Source: Candidatus Fermentibacterota bacterium
GTDB taxonomy: Bacteria; Fermentibacterota; Fermentibacteria; Fermentibacterales; JCC-6
Direction: 5' to 3'
Length of the DNA stretch: 64,000 bases
NCBI GenBank assembly: GCA_030609965.1
Contig: JAUWSQ010000006.1
Location: forward strand, 1-64,000
Shown here: piece after piece, positions 17,526-26,397 of the stretch
Position numbering within the stretch: position 1 is the first letter of the stretch
How the letters are laid out: each line of letters opens with the position of its first letter
Notes under the pieces: generated by a model
Databases searched by the model: none
Seen by the model: the letters and a program-made list of their open reading frames with translations, nothing else
Told to the model about the DNA's origin: nothing
Program-made: the position numbers and the translations under genes

Positions 17526-18946
17526 AGGGCAGAAACCTGCTCTCCAACCATCTGAAGTAGACTCTTCGCTCCATTCCACATCGCTCTCACCTGGAAAGGT
17601 GACATGATATTCATCACTCTATACAAGAGGAACTTCGGTCGAAAAAAGTACTTGATGTATGCCAATCTTCGCAGCTCCATAATCTCCTCGGCAGTCATGG
17701 TGAACGGTACGAAGCATGGCCGATCAAGCAACATTCCCTGATCTGCAAGCTTTTCCGACATCGTCCCGAAAAGCCCGTTAAGAACTCCTTTGTAAAGAGG
17801 CGTTCCCGGAAAAGGGGTAATGGGGAAGAACTCAACGGTGAATGAACCAAGTTCCTTTGCTAATTCTATCGTCTTCAGACCATCTTCGAAGGTCTCTCCG
17901 GGAATTCCGAAGATATAAGTTGTATGTGTTTTTATACCAACAGAGTGCGTAAGCTGTACAGTACTTCTGATCTGGTCAAGAGTTTCAAACTTCATCAGAG
18001 TATCCAGGTGCTTCTGCACGCCGCTTTCAACCCCATAATTAATACACCAGCATCCGGCATTTTTCATTGCCATGAGAATGGGTCTGTCAACGGAATCCGC
18101 CCTGCAGGAAACCCACCATCGAATTTTCAATCCTCTACTGAGAATCTCATCGCATATCCCATAGACATGGTCATGATCGGAGGTGAAATGTTCATCCCAG
18201 AATTTTATTTCGCGAGTCCCGTAGTTATTGATGTAGTATTCTATCTCGTCCACTACAAGAACCGGATCTCGAAGGCGTATTCTGCTGCCGTACATCTTAT
18301 AGCAGTACAGGCAACTTCCTGTGCATCCTCTGCTTGCCAGCATCTGCATTGCGGGAACAGTTGAAACCTGTTCAAAACTGGGGTAGTAGCGTTCCATTTC
18401 ACATAGATCAACTGCAGGGAAGGGTAATTCATCAAGATTATCTATCATCTCCCTGGGAGGGGTTCTGTGAAGTCCTCCTTCGTCCCTTATCAGCAGGCCC
18501 CTTACTTCCTTCAGGTCTACTCCGGACTCCACGGCATCGATCAATTCCGCAGACGTGATTTCTCCCTCACCTATGACGATGGCATCCAGCGCAACTGTGC
18601 TTTCCATAAGTATTTCCGGCATTGCCGTCGCGCCATGCCCCCCTATGAAGGTGAAGATGGAGGGGATAGATTCCTTCACTTCCTCAATAAATGGTTTCGC
18701 TTTGTCCCAGAGGAGACTGATTACGTATACACCCAGAGCCTCTGCCCCGAAATCGACCGTTTTCTTCAACATCTCTTCGTTGTTGTAGAAGAATCCTTCC
18801 AGGAAGAGTATTTCATGACCCGCATCGCGCAGAACTGCCGCTATATACTGAAGACCGGGAGTGGGCCAGCAGCCGGAGATACCGCGTGTATCCTTAGCTC
18901 GGATGTCATCCGGACCCCAGGGAGGAACTACAAGGGCAATGCGCAA
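17501..18946 (-). CDS. B12-binding domain radical SAM protein
   Basis: 481 residues from TTG 18946, chosen because AAAGGA stands 6 bases upstream; a longer frame reaches ATG 18997. The N-terminal domain (FTFIGGHGATAMPEIL, LDAIVIGEGE) is cobalamin-binding-like, and C208, C212 and C215 form the radical SAM CxxxCxxC in SRGCTGSCLYC. GVESGVQKHLDTLMKFETL and FGIPGETFEDGLKTIE mirror the 11284 protein. It begins a leftward unit with two GT2 genes and a GT39-like gene, so a glycan or lipid-carrier substrate is inferred. It is divergent from the epimerase gene. Confidence 0.85.
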   Translation of the reverse strand: MRIALVVPPWGPDDIRAKDTRGISGCWPTPGLQYIAAVLRDAGHEILFLEGFFYNNEEMLKKTVDFGAEALGVYVISLLWDKAKPFIEEVKESIPSIFTFIGGHGATAMPEILMESTVALDAIVIGEGEITSAELIDAVESGVDLKEVRGLLIRDEGGLHRTPPREMIDNLDELPFPAVDLCEMERYYPSFEQVSTVPAMQMLASRGCTGSCLYCYKMYGSRIRLRDPVLVVDEIEYYINNYGTREIKFWDEHFTSDHDHVYGICDEILSRGLKIRWWVSCRADSVDRPILMAMKNAGCWCINYGVESGVQKHLDTLMKFETLDQIRSTVQLTHSVGIKTHTTYIFGIPGETFEDGLKTIELAKELGSFTVEFFPITPFPGTPLYKGVLNGLFGTMSEKLADQGMLLDRPCFVPFTMTAEEIMELRRLAYIKYFFRPKFLLYRVMNIMSPFQVRAMWNGAKSLLQMVGEQVSALWEKSLHQ

Positions 18947-19070
18947 GGGAATTCCTTTCGTTACATGACAATTTCTTTCCAAGGGGGTATCATACAATAC
19001 AAGTGTCCGTTATGACCAGAAATACACACCAAAAAATATTCAACTTTTATTGGATTGGACTGCACTGGAT

Positions 19071-20192
19071 ATGAAAGTTCTTATTACGGGAGGCGCTGGA
19101 TTTATCGGTTCCCATCTCGGGGACCTGCTTATTGAGAAGGGCTACCAGGTACGCGCTCTGGATAATCTCGACCCCCAGGTTCACGGCTGCAATGCAGGCA
19201 GACCTGAGTATCTCAATCCCGAGGTTGAACTCATCATCGGTGATGTGAGAAATCACCTTGATGTGGAATCAGCTCTTGAAGGCTGCAGTATGCTGGTTCA
19301 TTTTGCCGCTGCTGTTGGAGTCGGACAGTCCATGTACAGGATGGAACATTATACCTCTGTTAATTCCCTTGGTGCGGCCGTAGTCCTTGAAGAAGCCGTT
19401 AAAAGAAGGAATTATCTGAAAAAAATGCTTGTCGCGAGTTCGATGTCCATCTATGGCGAGGGTTATTACAGGTGTGCTGATTGTGGTCTATTTGCCCCTG
19501 AACTGCGTCCTCGCGAACAGCTTGTTCGGAGAAACTGGGAAGTTACCTGTCCATCCTGCGGGGAACCAGCCCAGCCCATTCCTGTTCCTGAAACTAAACC
19601 CCTGTATCCCACCTCGATCTACGCGATTAACAAAAGAAGTCATGAGGAGATGTTCCTCTCAGCCGGTCAGGCGTACGAAATTCCCTCGGTTGCCCTGCGT
19701 TTTTTCAATGTCTACGGAACTCGCCAGGCACTGTCCAATCCCTACACCGGGGTGGGGGCTATCTTCGCTTCACGCCTCCTGAACGGAAATGCTCCTGTTA
19801 TTTTCGAAGACGGACTTCAGAGCCGGGATTTCATTCATGTCAAAGATATCGCACGCGCATGTCTTCTGGCCCTTGAGAACCCTGCATCTGATTATAAGGT
19901 TCTCAACGCTGGAACAGGAAAACCAACGACCATTCTTGAAATTGGAAAGGCCATCGCCGCGGAACTGGGCAAACCCTCTGATGATTTTGTTATTAAGAAT
20001 CAGTTCCGGTCCGGTGATGTCAGACACTGTTTTGCGGATACTTCCCAAACTAAGGATATACTTGGTTTCAGCGCAGAGATAGAGTTCTCCCGCGGGGTCC
20101 GCGATCTGTGCAGCTGGGTTAAGACATGTACTTCATCCGATCTCGTGGACTCGGCCACCGAAGAGCTGGAGAAGCACGGTCTCACGAAATAA
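19071..20192 (+). CDS. NAD-dependent sugar epimerase/dehydratase with inserted zinc ribbon
   Basis: 373 residues of the extended SDR family: the N-terminal GGAGFIGSH binds NAD and the active site is S124 with Y184 and K188 (SIYAINKR). Residues 134-164 hold an insert with two CxxC pairs (C135, C138, C160, C163), reading YRCADCG and TCPSCG, expected to bind zinc next to the sugar pocket. The likely role is making an NDP-sugar for the surrounding glycan genes; the exact sugar is not predictable. ATG 19071 gives the proper Rossmann N-terminus, so an earlier TTG at 19050 is rejected. Confidence 0.88.
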   Translation: MKVLITGGAGFIGSHLGDLLIEKGYQVRALDNLDPQVHGCNAGRPEYLNPEVELIIGDVRNHLDVESALEGCSMLVHFAAAVGVGQSMYRMEHYTSVNSLGAAVVLEEAVKRRNYLKKMLVASSMSIYGEGYYRCADCGLFAPELRPREQLVRRNWEVTCPSCGEPAQPIPVPETKPLYPTSIYAINKRSHEEMFLSAGQAYEIPSVALRFFNVYGTRQALSNPYTGVGAIFASRLLNGNAPVIFEDGLQSRDFIHVKDIARACLLALENPASDYKVLNAGTGKPTTILEIGKAIAAELGKPSDDFVIKNQFRSGDVRHCFADTSQTKDILGFSAEIEFSRGVRDLCSWVKTCTSSDLVDSATEELEKHGLTK

Positions 20193-20204
20193 TTTGCATA
20201 TAGA

Positions 20205-21017
20205 TCAAGTTAACTCGAATGCCTTTGGAACCCGGCCCAGGAAAGTGTTAACTTCCCTGAAACCAGTTTTCAGAAGGAGTGCAGCGCCCCGCTCAAGACC
20301 GAAGAATACATGGGGTTCTCTGTGAGTATCCGAACCGACAGTTACCAGGGTTCCGCCAAGCCCTCTGAACCGCTCGAGAATTGCGGGTGTCGGATAAGTA
20401 ACTTTTTCTTTCCTTCGAAGACCGGAAGTATTAAGCTCAAGAGCTATACCCCTTTCGATGAGCACTCTCAGGATATTGTCAATCGTTTCCGGCCAGAGCT
20501 GCAGTTCGTTGAAATCATACTTCAGCCCGGCAAGTGCCAGTCCCCTTCTGAAAAGACCAAGATGCGCTAGAATATCAATATCAGATACTTCCACCATTCT
20601 AAGGGTTTCGGAGTAATACTCCTCTACAATCTTAAAAGGGTCTCCATCCTTATAAACTTCACTGCCAAGAATCATCCCGATACCCTTCACGGAGTGAAGC
20701 GCTCCGGTTATGAAATCGTAATTCGAATAATCGACAAGCTTTTTCGCCTGTTCTTCGTAAATGTGAGGCTCCCCGACTTCCAGGCCCTTCATTACGGATA
20801 CGCGTCCTCCCGATTCTATCCTGGCCCGGGTTATAGATTCATCGTAAGTACCGGCATTGAAACTGCCGTAGCAGAAATCCTCCGGATTCAGATCAAGATG
20901 CGCAACGAATCCAATACCGGCAAGATTGTTCTCGATACCCTTCTTCACAAGCCGCCAGGCGGGAATATCAGCATCAGGAGAGTCACTTGTGTGAACATGC
21001 ATGTCAATTGAATTCAT
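20205..21017 (-). CDS. PHP-domain phosphoesterase, histidinol-phosphatase (HisJ) like
   Basis: 270 residues covering one complete PHP domain. Metal-binding elements are visible in order: MHVHTSDSPDADI, GFVAHLDLNPED, KGLEVGEPH, TGALHSVKG, DILAHLGLF and VTVGSDTHRE. PHP enzymes of this length hydrolyse phosphate esters, most often histidinol phosphate in histidine synthesis. No other histidine gene is near, so a different small phosphoester is possible. It converges with the epimerase gene, 12 bases apart, and is divergent from the LTD-domain gene. Confidence 0.82.
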   Translation of the reverse strand: MNSIDMHVHTSDSPDADIPAWRLVKKGIENNLAGIGFVAHLDLNPEDFCYGSFNAGTYDESITRARIESGGRVSVMKGLEVGEPHIYEEQAKKLVDYSNYDFITGALHSVKGIGMILGSEVYKDGDPFKIVEEYYSETLRMVEVSDIDILAHLGLFRRGLALAGLKYDFNELQLWPETIDNILRVLIERGIALELNTSGLRRKEKVTYPTPAILERFRGLGGTLVTVGSDTHREPHVFFGLERGAALLLKTGFREVNTFLGRVPKAFELT

Positions 21018-21069
21018 GTGTACTCTTTTCGTAGATATTGAATGAATATATCTTCAATTTAGTTTGCTC

Positions 21070-21097
21070 TTGACTGATTCCTTGATTATATTAATTT
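21070..21097 (+). promoter_or_regulatory. Possible promoter of the lamin-tail protein gene
   Basis: TTGACT (21070-21075) and TAATTT (21092-21097) with 16 bases between, in an AT-rich region about 35 bases before the ATG. Moderate match to a housekeeping promoter. Confidence 0.35.
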
Positions 21098-21132
21098 TCT
21101 TAAATAGTGTAATTACGAAAGGAAGGTTCAGT

Positions 21133-21966
21133 ATGAAATTTGTTGGCATCTTGTGTGTTCTAACCTCCGCAATTGCCTTTGCAGACGCGGATCACCTCCT
21201 TCTTACAGAACTCTGTGATACCCCAACCGATGGTGAATTCATAGAGATCTACAACCCCACAGCATCACCAGTTTCATTGTCATATATACATATCTGTGAT
21301 CTATACGGCGACACATCGGCTACTGTCGAGCAGTTCTATCCTCAAATTGCCCTCGGAGCGATTACTCCCCAGAACACTTCAGATTTCCTTGTAAAATTCC
21401 CCTTTGGTGACGAGATACCCCCTGGTGAAGTGATCGTTATAGCAATGAGCGGAACTGCATTTGAAGCGACTTACGGATTACAGGCCGATTACGATATCTT
21501 GGGCACCGGTGGGGGTGCAACTCAGATGACTGTTCCTGCAAACGGCTTCGCAGGATCATCTGCCGGTCTTACCAACTCTGGCGAGACTGTTACCCTCTTC
21601 TCTTACGATGACTCTTCCGACAGCGACGATCTCTGTTACGATATCGATTACGCTGTCTGGGGAAATGATCCTGGTGAATTCGTGGATAAAACAGGTATAA
21701 CCATCAACTCTTCCACATACCTGAATGACATTCCATGGGCCAGCCAGGATGCCATTTATTCTGAGGGGCATACTTACGGATTAACTTTCCAGAGAGTGGA
21801 TATGGATGAGGGAACGGAGACTCTTACTGGCGGAAACGGTATAACCGGCCACGATGAAACCAGCGAGAATCTCAGCGTAACCTGGCTGCAGGGCGATCCT
21901 ACTCCCGGTTACCTTTACACCGCTCTCCAGAGAGAAACCTGGGGTGCGATCAAGACCATTTTCTAG
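21133..21966 (+). CDS. Secreted lamin-tail domain (LTD) protein with C-terminal TWGxIKxxF tag
   Basis: 277 residues. A signal peptide (MKFVGILCVLTSAIAFADA) is followed by a lamin-tail-like Ig domain: LLLTELCDTPTDGEFIEIYN, PPGEVIVIAMSG, TNSGETVTLFSYDDSSD and LTFQRVDMDEG are the usual strands of bacterial LTD proteins. These are found on secreted, cell-surface or nuclease proteins; the domain alone gives no enzyme activity. The last nine residues, TWGAIKTIF, match the end of the unrelated protein at 23581. AAAGGAAGG just upstream supports ATG 21133; a longer frame from 21064 is rejected. A strong terminator follows. Confidence 0.85.
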   Translation: MKFVGILCVLTSAIAFADADHLLLTELCDTPTDGEFIEIYNPTASPVSLSYIHICDLYGDTSATVEQFYPQIALGAITPQNTSDFLVKFPFGDEIPPGEVIVIAMSGTAFEATYGLQADYDILGTGGGATQMTVPANGFAGSSAGLTNSGETVTLFSYDDSSDSDDLCYDIDYAVWGNDPGEFVDKTGITINSSTYLNDIPWASQDAIYSEGHTYGLTFQRVDMDEGTETLTGGNGITGHDETSENLSVTWLQGDPTPGYLYTALQRETWGAIKTIF

Positions 21967-21990
21967 TGTAGTATAAATATTCAAGTACTT

Positions 21991-22018
21991 AAGGGGACAT
22001 GAAAAATCATGTCCCCTT
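21991..22018. terminator. Bidirectional intrinsic terminator
   Basis: Perfect 12-bp stem AAGGGGACATGA / TCATGTCCCCTT with an AAAA loop, between the convergent LTD and lipoprotein genes. Confidence 0.85.
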
Positions 22019-22044
22019 TACTGTATCTGAAAGAATTGTTTTAA

Positions 22045-22716
22045 TTAGTAGGTTATAGCAAGCCCTGCCAGTATCATGCTTCTTGAGATATCAAGCGGTA
22101 TGGTGAACTGAAAGAGTATGGATTCGGGGAGGTATGCTATATTCTCATTCGGGCTGCCCGGAGGCTTCAGCTCGTACTTGCAACCAAGACGGATGCATGC
22201 AAAAAAAGTGTTGTCAACGGAATCCCAGTCATGAGAGCCATCCTCAGATTCAGGAATATTGGCCATATCCGGACCGTATCCTACGTCACTCCCGGCAAAA
22301 ACCTCAAGGTCTCTGTCGAACATGTGTCCCGCGCAAAGGGACAGCCGAGGAAGCATTACCTGCATCGGAATCACGTAGTTCATGTTAAGCATTGCAGACA
22401 GTGCCGTTGGATCAGCAGGATTCAAAAAATTATACTTTACCATGGGACCCACACCGTACCCGAAGGAAGATACTCCAATGTCTATCCTGTCGGTTGCTCC
22501 GATGGCGAAATCCGCTGTGGGATAGGCTTCAAGGAAGTCAATCCTGTTCTCTTCGGCCTCCCGCTTCGATTCAGCTGAGAAATAAGCCGGCAGGGTAACT
22601 CCACCGGTTATCGTAATGTGGTTCTTCCCCAGAGTATGAGCCCCCTGCATAACCCCGTAGTAGCATGAGGAAAAGAGTAGTGTGAAAAACATAAAGGCAA
22701 TAGCAAATTTGAGCAT
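22045..22716 (-). CDS. Predicted lipoprotein, outer-membrane barrel-like
   Basis: 223 residues. The N-terminus MLKFAIAFMFFTLLFSSC ends in a lipobox-like LFSSC, so lipid attachment at C18 is predicted. The rest is rich in alternating polar and hydrophobic strands (HITITGGVTLPAYF, FAIGATDRIDIGVSSFGYG, SILFQFTIPLDI) and ends in LAGLAITY with a terminal aromatic residue, as in small outer-membrane barrels. No family name is recognised. AGGAG 5 bases before the ATG supports the start. It is divergent from elbB. Confidence 0.7.
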   Translation of the reverse strand: MLKFAIAFMFFTLLFSSCYYGVMQGAHTLGKNHITITGGVTLPAYFSAESKREAEENRIDFLEAYPTADFAIGATDRIDIGVSSFGYGVGPMVKYNFLNPADPTALSAMLNMNYVIPMQVMLPRLSLCAGHMFDRDLEVFAGSDVGYGPDMANIPESEDGSHDWDSVDNTFFACIRLGCKYELKPPGSPNENIAYLPESILFQFTIPLDISRSMILAGLAITY

Positions 22717-22853
22717 TTCAACTCCTTTATTTCAGTTGTGGTAAAGATACATTACTGATTCAAATCGGCAATGGCCCCGGGTGCTGTGGACTGCGGGAGA
22801 TTCATTTAGTATCACTTGAGTCTGAAGATATTTGTAATAACCTGGAGGATAGC

Positions 22854-23504
22854 ATGGGAAAGAAAATCGCTTTTGTGTTAAGTGGGTGCGGAGTGAAGGA
22901 TGGTTCGGAAATACACGAAGCTGTTGCCGCGCTGATAGCCCTCGACAGAGCGGGTTACGAAGTCATCTTCACGGCACCAGATGTACAGCAGGCTGCCACC
23001 GTTGATCACAGCACAGAAAACGCCGAGTTGGTGTCCAGAAATGCACTCAGAGAGGGAGCCAGAATCGCCAGGGGCAGCATCACACCCCTATCAGATCTAA
23101 GGTCGGAAGATTACGATGCTGTAGTGTTTCCCGGGGGGTTCGGGGCTGCTCTTACTTTATGCTCCTTCGCTTCGGACGGCCCCGAATGCTCCGTGAATCC
23201 CGAAGTAGAAAGACTGATAAACGAGGCTCTTCTATCCAGAAAACCTATAGCGGCCATGTGTATAGCTCCTGTGATTCTGGCGAGGACGATACCCGGGGCA
23301 AAACTGACCATAGGCAGCCATCCCGAAACAGCCGCTGCCATCAGCGCGATGGGAGCCGTTCATGTGAATTGTTCGGTGAAAGAGTCCGTTGTTGATCTGG
23401 ACAGAAAACTGGTGACAACGCCGGCTTATATGCTCGCTAGCGGCCCTGCGGAGGTTTTCGAGGGCGCTTTGAGCATGGTTGATAAACTGGGAGAACTTTT
23501 CTGA
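22854..23504 (+). CDS. elbB: ElbB/ES1 family glyoxalase-like protein
   Basis: 216 residues, the normal ElbB length, of the class I glutamine amidotransferase/DJ-1 superfamily. Visible features are KIAFVLSGCGVKDGSEIHE, the family-typical PGGFGAALTL and the nucleophile-elbow region KPIAAMCIAPVILA with the reactive cysteine. ElbB proteins are reported to have weak glyoxalase activity and a loose link to isoprenoid synthesis; the physiological substrate is unclear. GGAGG precedes the ATG. Monocistronic, ending in a strong hairpin terminator. Confidence 0.92.
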   Translation: MGKKIAFVLSGCGVKDGSEIHEAVAALIALDRAGYEVIFTAPDVQQAATVDHSTENAELVSRNALREGARIARGSITPLSDLRSEDYDAVVFPGGFGAALTLCSFASDGPECSVNPEVERLINEALLSRKPIAAMCIAPVILARTIPGAKLTIGSHPETAAAISAMGAVHVNCSVKESVVDLDRKLVTTPAYMLASGPAEVFEGALSMVDKLGELF

Positions 23505-23514
23505 TACCTCGCGA

Positions 23515-23561
23515 TTGAGAAAGAGCCGGGGAAGTTTTTTATGCTTCCCCGGCTTTCTCAA
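23515..23561. terminator. Intrinsic terminator, bidirectional
   Basis: An 18-bp stem with one 2-base bulge (TTGAGAAAG-AG-CCGGGGAAG at 23515-23534 pairing with 23544-23561) and a T-rich loop, between the convergent elbB and 23581 genes. Confidence 0.85.
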
Positions 23562-23580
23562 TGAAACAGGAATCAGTATT

Positions 23581-24180
23581 CTAGAATGCAGCTTTTATAT
23601 CACCCCAGGTTGTATTTTCAAAAGCCACCACATCACCAGGCAAGTAAATTGTCGATCCATCAGGAGCGATAATGGTCATGTCATCTATCCACGCGCCGTC
23701 GCCAACTGCTGAATAAATCCGAGCCTCTATAACAAGGTTCTGCAAGCTGTCCGCAGTGGCTTCCCATGACCAGGAAGTGAGATCCCAACCGGTTCCGGGC
23801 CCATAATCACTGTTGCCTCCCGCTGACCAATAATGAACGTTAAGACTATCGGGATTTGAGACCCAGCGGCCCCAGATTCTACATGATGGTGATGCTCCTG
23901 GAGTTGTATCGTAACGCCAGAATTCAGCATCAACTGTATCTCCTACCTGAAGTCCCGTTATTACAGCAATGAATGCTGCGGATGTTGCCTTACCACTGGC
24001 TTCCTCAATATATAGAGACTGAGATCCTCCATGAACAGGATCTGTTGATATCTGGGCTATTACATCTATATGTTCTCCCAGAATTGTCTCGGTGCCTTCC
24101 CAGCCGTAGTTCTCGGTGATGTCAGCGGAGGCCATCTGTGTGGCCACCAGAAGCAGCAGAACGATAAAAACATTTCTCAT
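23581..24180 (-). CDS. Secreted jelly-roll-like protein with C-terminal TWGxIKxxF tag
   Basis: 199 residues from ATG 24180, which has GGAAGGA upstream. The signal peptide is MRNVFIVLLLLVATQMASA. The mature part looks like a carbohydrate-binding-type jelly roll (NYGWEGTETILGEH, VHGGSQSLYIEE, VDAEFWRYDTTPG, AWIDDMTIIAPDGS), a pattern common in secreted proteins of FCB-group relatives. No catalytic residues are recognised. It ends TTWGDIKAAF, matching the tail of the LTD protein at 21133 although the domains are unrelated. A longer frame from 24255 is rejected. Confidence 0.75.
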   Translation of the reverse strand: MRNVFIVLLLLVATQMASADITENYGWEGTETILGEHIDVIAQISTDPVHGGSQSLYIEEASGKATSAAFIAVITGLQVGDTVDAEFWRYDTTPGASPSCRIWGRWVSNPDSLNVHYWSAGGNSDYGPGTGWDLTSWSWEATADSLQNLVIEARIYSAVGDGAWIDDMTIIAPDGSTIYLPGDVVAFENTTWGDIKAAF

Positions 24181-24346
24181 ATTATTCCTTCCCTTTTTGA
24201 ATATCAAAACAAATTCCCACACATAATTCATAAACTCTTTTGATGAGAATATCAAGACCAGTTTATGCCCGATACTACGAGTATTCTCTGTAGGTAAACA
24301 CAGAATTTAAAAGGATACCCTGCGAATTGACTAAGGCAAGCCTGGC

Positions 24347-24985
24347 CTATGTGCGGCTTTTATCGCGTTTTTCCTCCACCATAGCTTTTACCTTCATCAG
24401 TCTCGTCAGATTTCCTCGTTCAATTTCATCCAGTTTCAGCCGGATTGCCCTGATAGCTTCCTCCAGTTCTGGTATCAGCTTGTATTCAAGGGCGTTCACC
24501 CTCCTCCTTGTAGAATCTATCTCTCTCGCAAGGAGGCTGATGGCCTTCTCGTGCTCCGCAAGTTTAATGATCCGCGGGAGAAGTTCCTTATAGACCCGCA
24601 GCGACTCATCAAGCTCGACAGGTGTGTCGAACATTCCGTAATTTCGCACGTTGCCCTCTATCGAAACCTCAAAGACGGGAAGTATCAGGTTCATTATCTT
24701 CCTGGTGGAAGTGCTGACAGTAGCCTGTGCTCCGGGGTACCGGAGCGCATCAAGCAGCCCCGGTTCCGTCATGGCAGCCCTTGCGAAAAGAAACTCACCG
24801 TAGGCAATGCTGAGTTCCTTCTCCAATGCCTCCCGCGCTCCTTCGTAGTCCGCGATAAGTATCTTGAACTGACGCATGAGTTCGTCCAGTTTATCCTTAA
24901 GAAGCTTGTGCCCTCTCTGCGCAAGTTTTACCTTCTTGCGCTTCCCAAGCAGCTCCATCCGGGTTGCACTGACAACTGCAGCCAT
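24347..24985 (-). CDS. ntpD: V/A-type ATPase subunit D
   Basis: 212 residues, mostly one long antiparallel coiled coil (N-terminal helix with VSATRMELLGKRKKVKLAQRGH, C-terminal RRRVNALEYKLIPELEEAIRAI), as in the central rotor shaft subunit D. It turns inside the A3B3 head and carries torque to the rotor ring. It is the last gene of the ATPase operon and overlaps ntpB by one base. No convincing terminator follows. Confidence 0.95.
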   Translation of the reverse strand: MAAVVSATRMELLGKRKKVKLAQRGHKLLKDKLDELMRQFKILIADYEGAREALEKELSIAYGEFLFARAAMTEPGLLDALRYPGAQATVSTSTRKIMNLILPVFEVSIEGNVRNYGMFDTPVELDESLRVYKELLPRIIKLAEHEKAISLLAREIDSTRRRVNALEYKLIPELEEAIRAIRLKLDEIERGNLTRLMKVKAMVEEKRDKSRT

Positions 24986-26385
24986 CAGCCGGGTCCATCT
25001 TCCTCTGAAACGGGCCAGTACTTATCGAGCCGGGCTGGATCTATTCTCTTCATCTCGTCTCTTGGCAGAAGCTTCAAAAGTTCCCAGCCGAGGTCGAGGG
25101 TCTCTTCTATGTTTCTGTTCTCGTGCTCTCCCTGACTGATGTACCTGTTCTCGTACTCTTCGGCGAATTTAAGATACTTCTGGTCAAGAGGGCTCAGTGC
25201 GGCGGCTCCGAGTATTACCGCAAGCTCCCTGGAATCTTTCCCTGCGGAGTAGGCTGCCATGAGCTGGTTGAAAAGGTCAGCATGATCCTCACGGGTTTTG
25301 CCCTTACCAATTCCCTTGTCCTTCAGCCTTGAGAGTGACTCCATAACATCCATTGGAGGATAGATACCCTTCTTATGAAGTTCTCTGTTGAGTATGAGCT
25401 GCCCCTCTGTGATGTAACCGGTAAGGTCGGGTATTGGATGTGTCTTGTCGTCTTCGGGCATTGTAAGAATAGGGATCTGTGTTATTGATCCCTTCCTGCC
25501 TTTGATCCTTCCCGCACGTTCGTAAATTGAGGATAGGTCGGTGTAGAGGTATCCGGGGTATCCCCTTCTTCCCGGAACTTCCTTCCTCGCTGCAGATATC
25601 TCCCTCAGAGCATCACAGTAGTTGGTCATATCCGTAAGAATAACAAGGATATGCATATCCTTTTCGTAAGCAAGGTACTCGGCAGCGGTCAGGGCCATTC
25701 TTGGGGTTGAGATACGTTCAATGGCAGGATCACTTGCAAGGTTCATGAACACCACCGCCCTGTCCATGGCGCCAGTCTTCCTGAAATCACGGATGAAGTA
25801 ATCGGCCTCCTCGAATGTTATTCCCATAGCGGCGAAAACAACCGCAAAGCTTTCCCCCTCGCCAACGACCCTGGCCTGCCTGGCTATCTGTGCCGCGACG
25901 GCGGAGTGGGGAAGTCCGCTTCCGCTGAAAACAGGGAGTTTCTGCCCCCTGACAAGCGTATTGATACCGTCTATTGAACTGAAGCCCGTCTGAATGAATT
26001 CTGCAGGGTAATCTCTTGCATAAGGATTTATAGGAGCTCCGTTGATGTTCTTCATCTTCTCAGGAACAATGGGTGGTGCCGTATCGAATGGAGCCCTTGG
26101 CCTTCCCTGGCCGTCAAAGACTCTGCCCAGCATCTCTTCTGAAACCCCGAGTTCAACCTGTTTGCCAAGAAACCGCACCTTGCTTTCTGCGATGCCCGTT
26201 CCGCTGCTGCCCTCAAAAAGCTGGACCAAGGCCATGCGGCTGTCGATTTCGAGTACTTTACCGTGCCGGATTTCTCCATCGGGAAGCTCTATTTCAACGA
26301 GTTCCTCATATGCGACTCCCTCGACCCCGTCTACCAGCATCAGGGGGCCGGATATCTCTACGGTCGTAGTGTATTCTCTTATCAT
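24985..26385 (-). CDS. ntpB: V/A-type ATPase subunit B
   Basis: 466 residues, normal length. It has the beta-barrel N-terminus ([19 protein letters not shown]) and the non-catalytic nucleotide-domain features of subunit B, including [13 protein letters not shown] in place of a Walker A loop, [22 protein letters not shown] and [12 protein letters not shown]. It alternates with subunit A in the head and shapes the catalytic interface. It begins 12 bases after ntpA and overlaps ntpD. Confidence 0.97.
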   Translation of the reverse strand: MIREYTTTVEISGPLMLVDGVEGVAYEELVEIELPDGEIRHGKVLEIDSRMALVQLFEGSSGTGIAESKVRFLGKQVELGVSEEMLGRVFDGQGRPRAPFDTAPPIVPEKMKNINGAPINPYARDYPAEFIQTGFSSIDGINTLVRGQKLPVFSGSGLPHSAVAAQIARQARVVGEGESFAVVFAAMGITFEEADYFIRDFRKTGAMDRAVVFMNLASDPAIERISTPRMALTAAEYLAYEKDMHILVILTDMTNYCDALREISAARKEVPGRRGYPGYLYTDLSSIYERAGRIKGRKGSITQIPILTMPEDDKTHPIPDLTGYITEGQLILNRELHKKGIYPPMDVMESLSRLKDKGIGKGKTREDHADLFNQLMAAYSAGKDSRELAVILGAAALSPLDQKYLKFAEEYENRYISQGEHENRNIEETLDLGWELLKLLPRDEMKRIDPARLDKYWPVSEEDGPG

Positions 26386-26397
26386 ATCCCCGCCCTC

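Noticed and set aside
21930-21966. PEP-CTERM or LPXTG sorting signal on the LTD protein
   Set aside because: No hydrophobic helix or basic tail at the C-terminus and no PEP or LPXTG motif.
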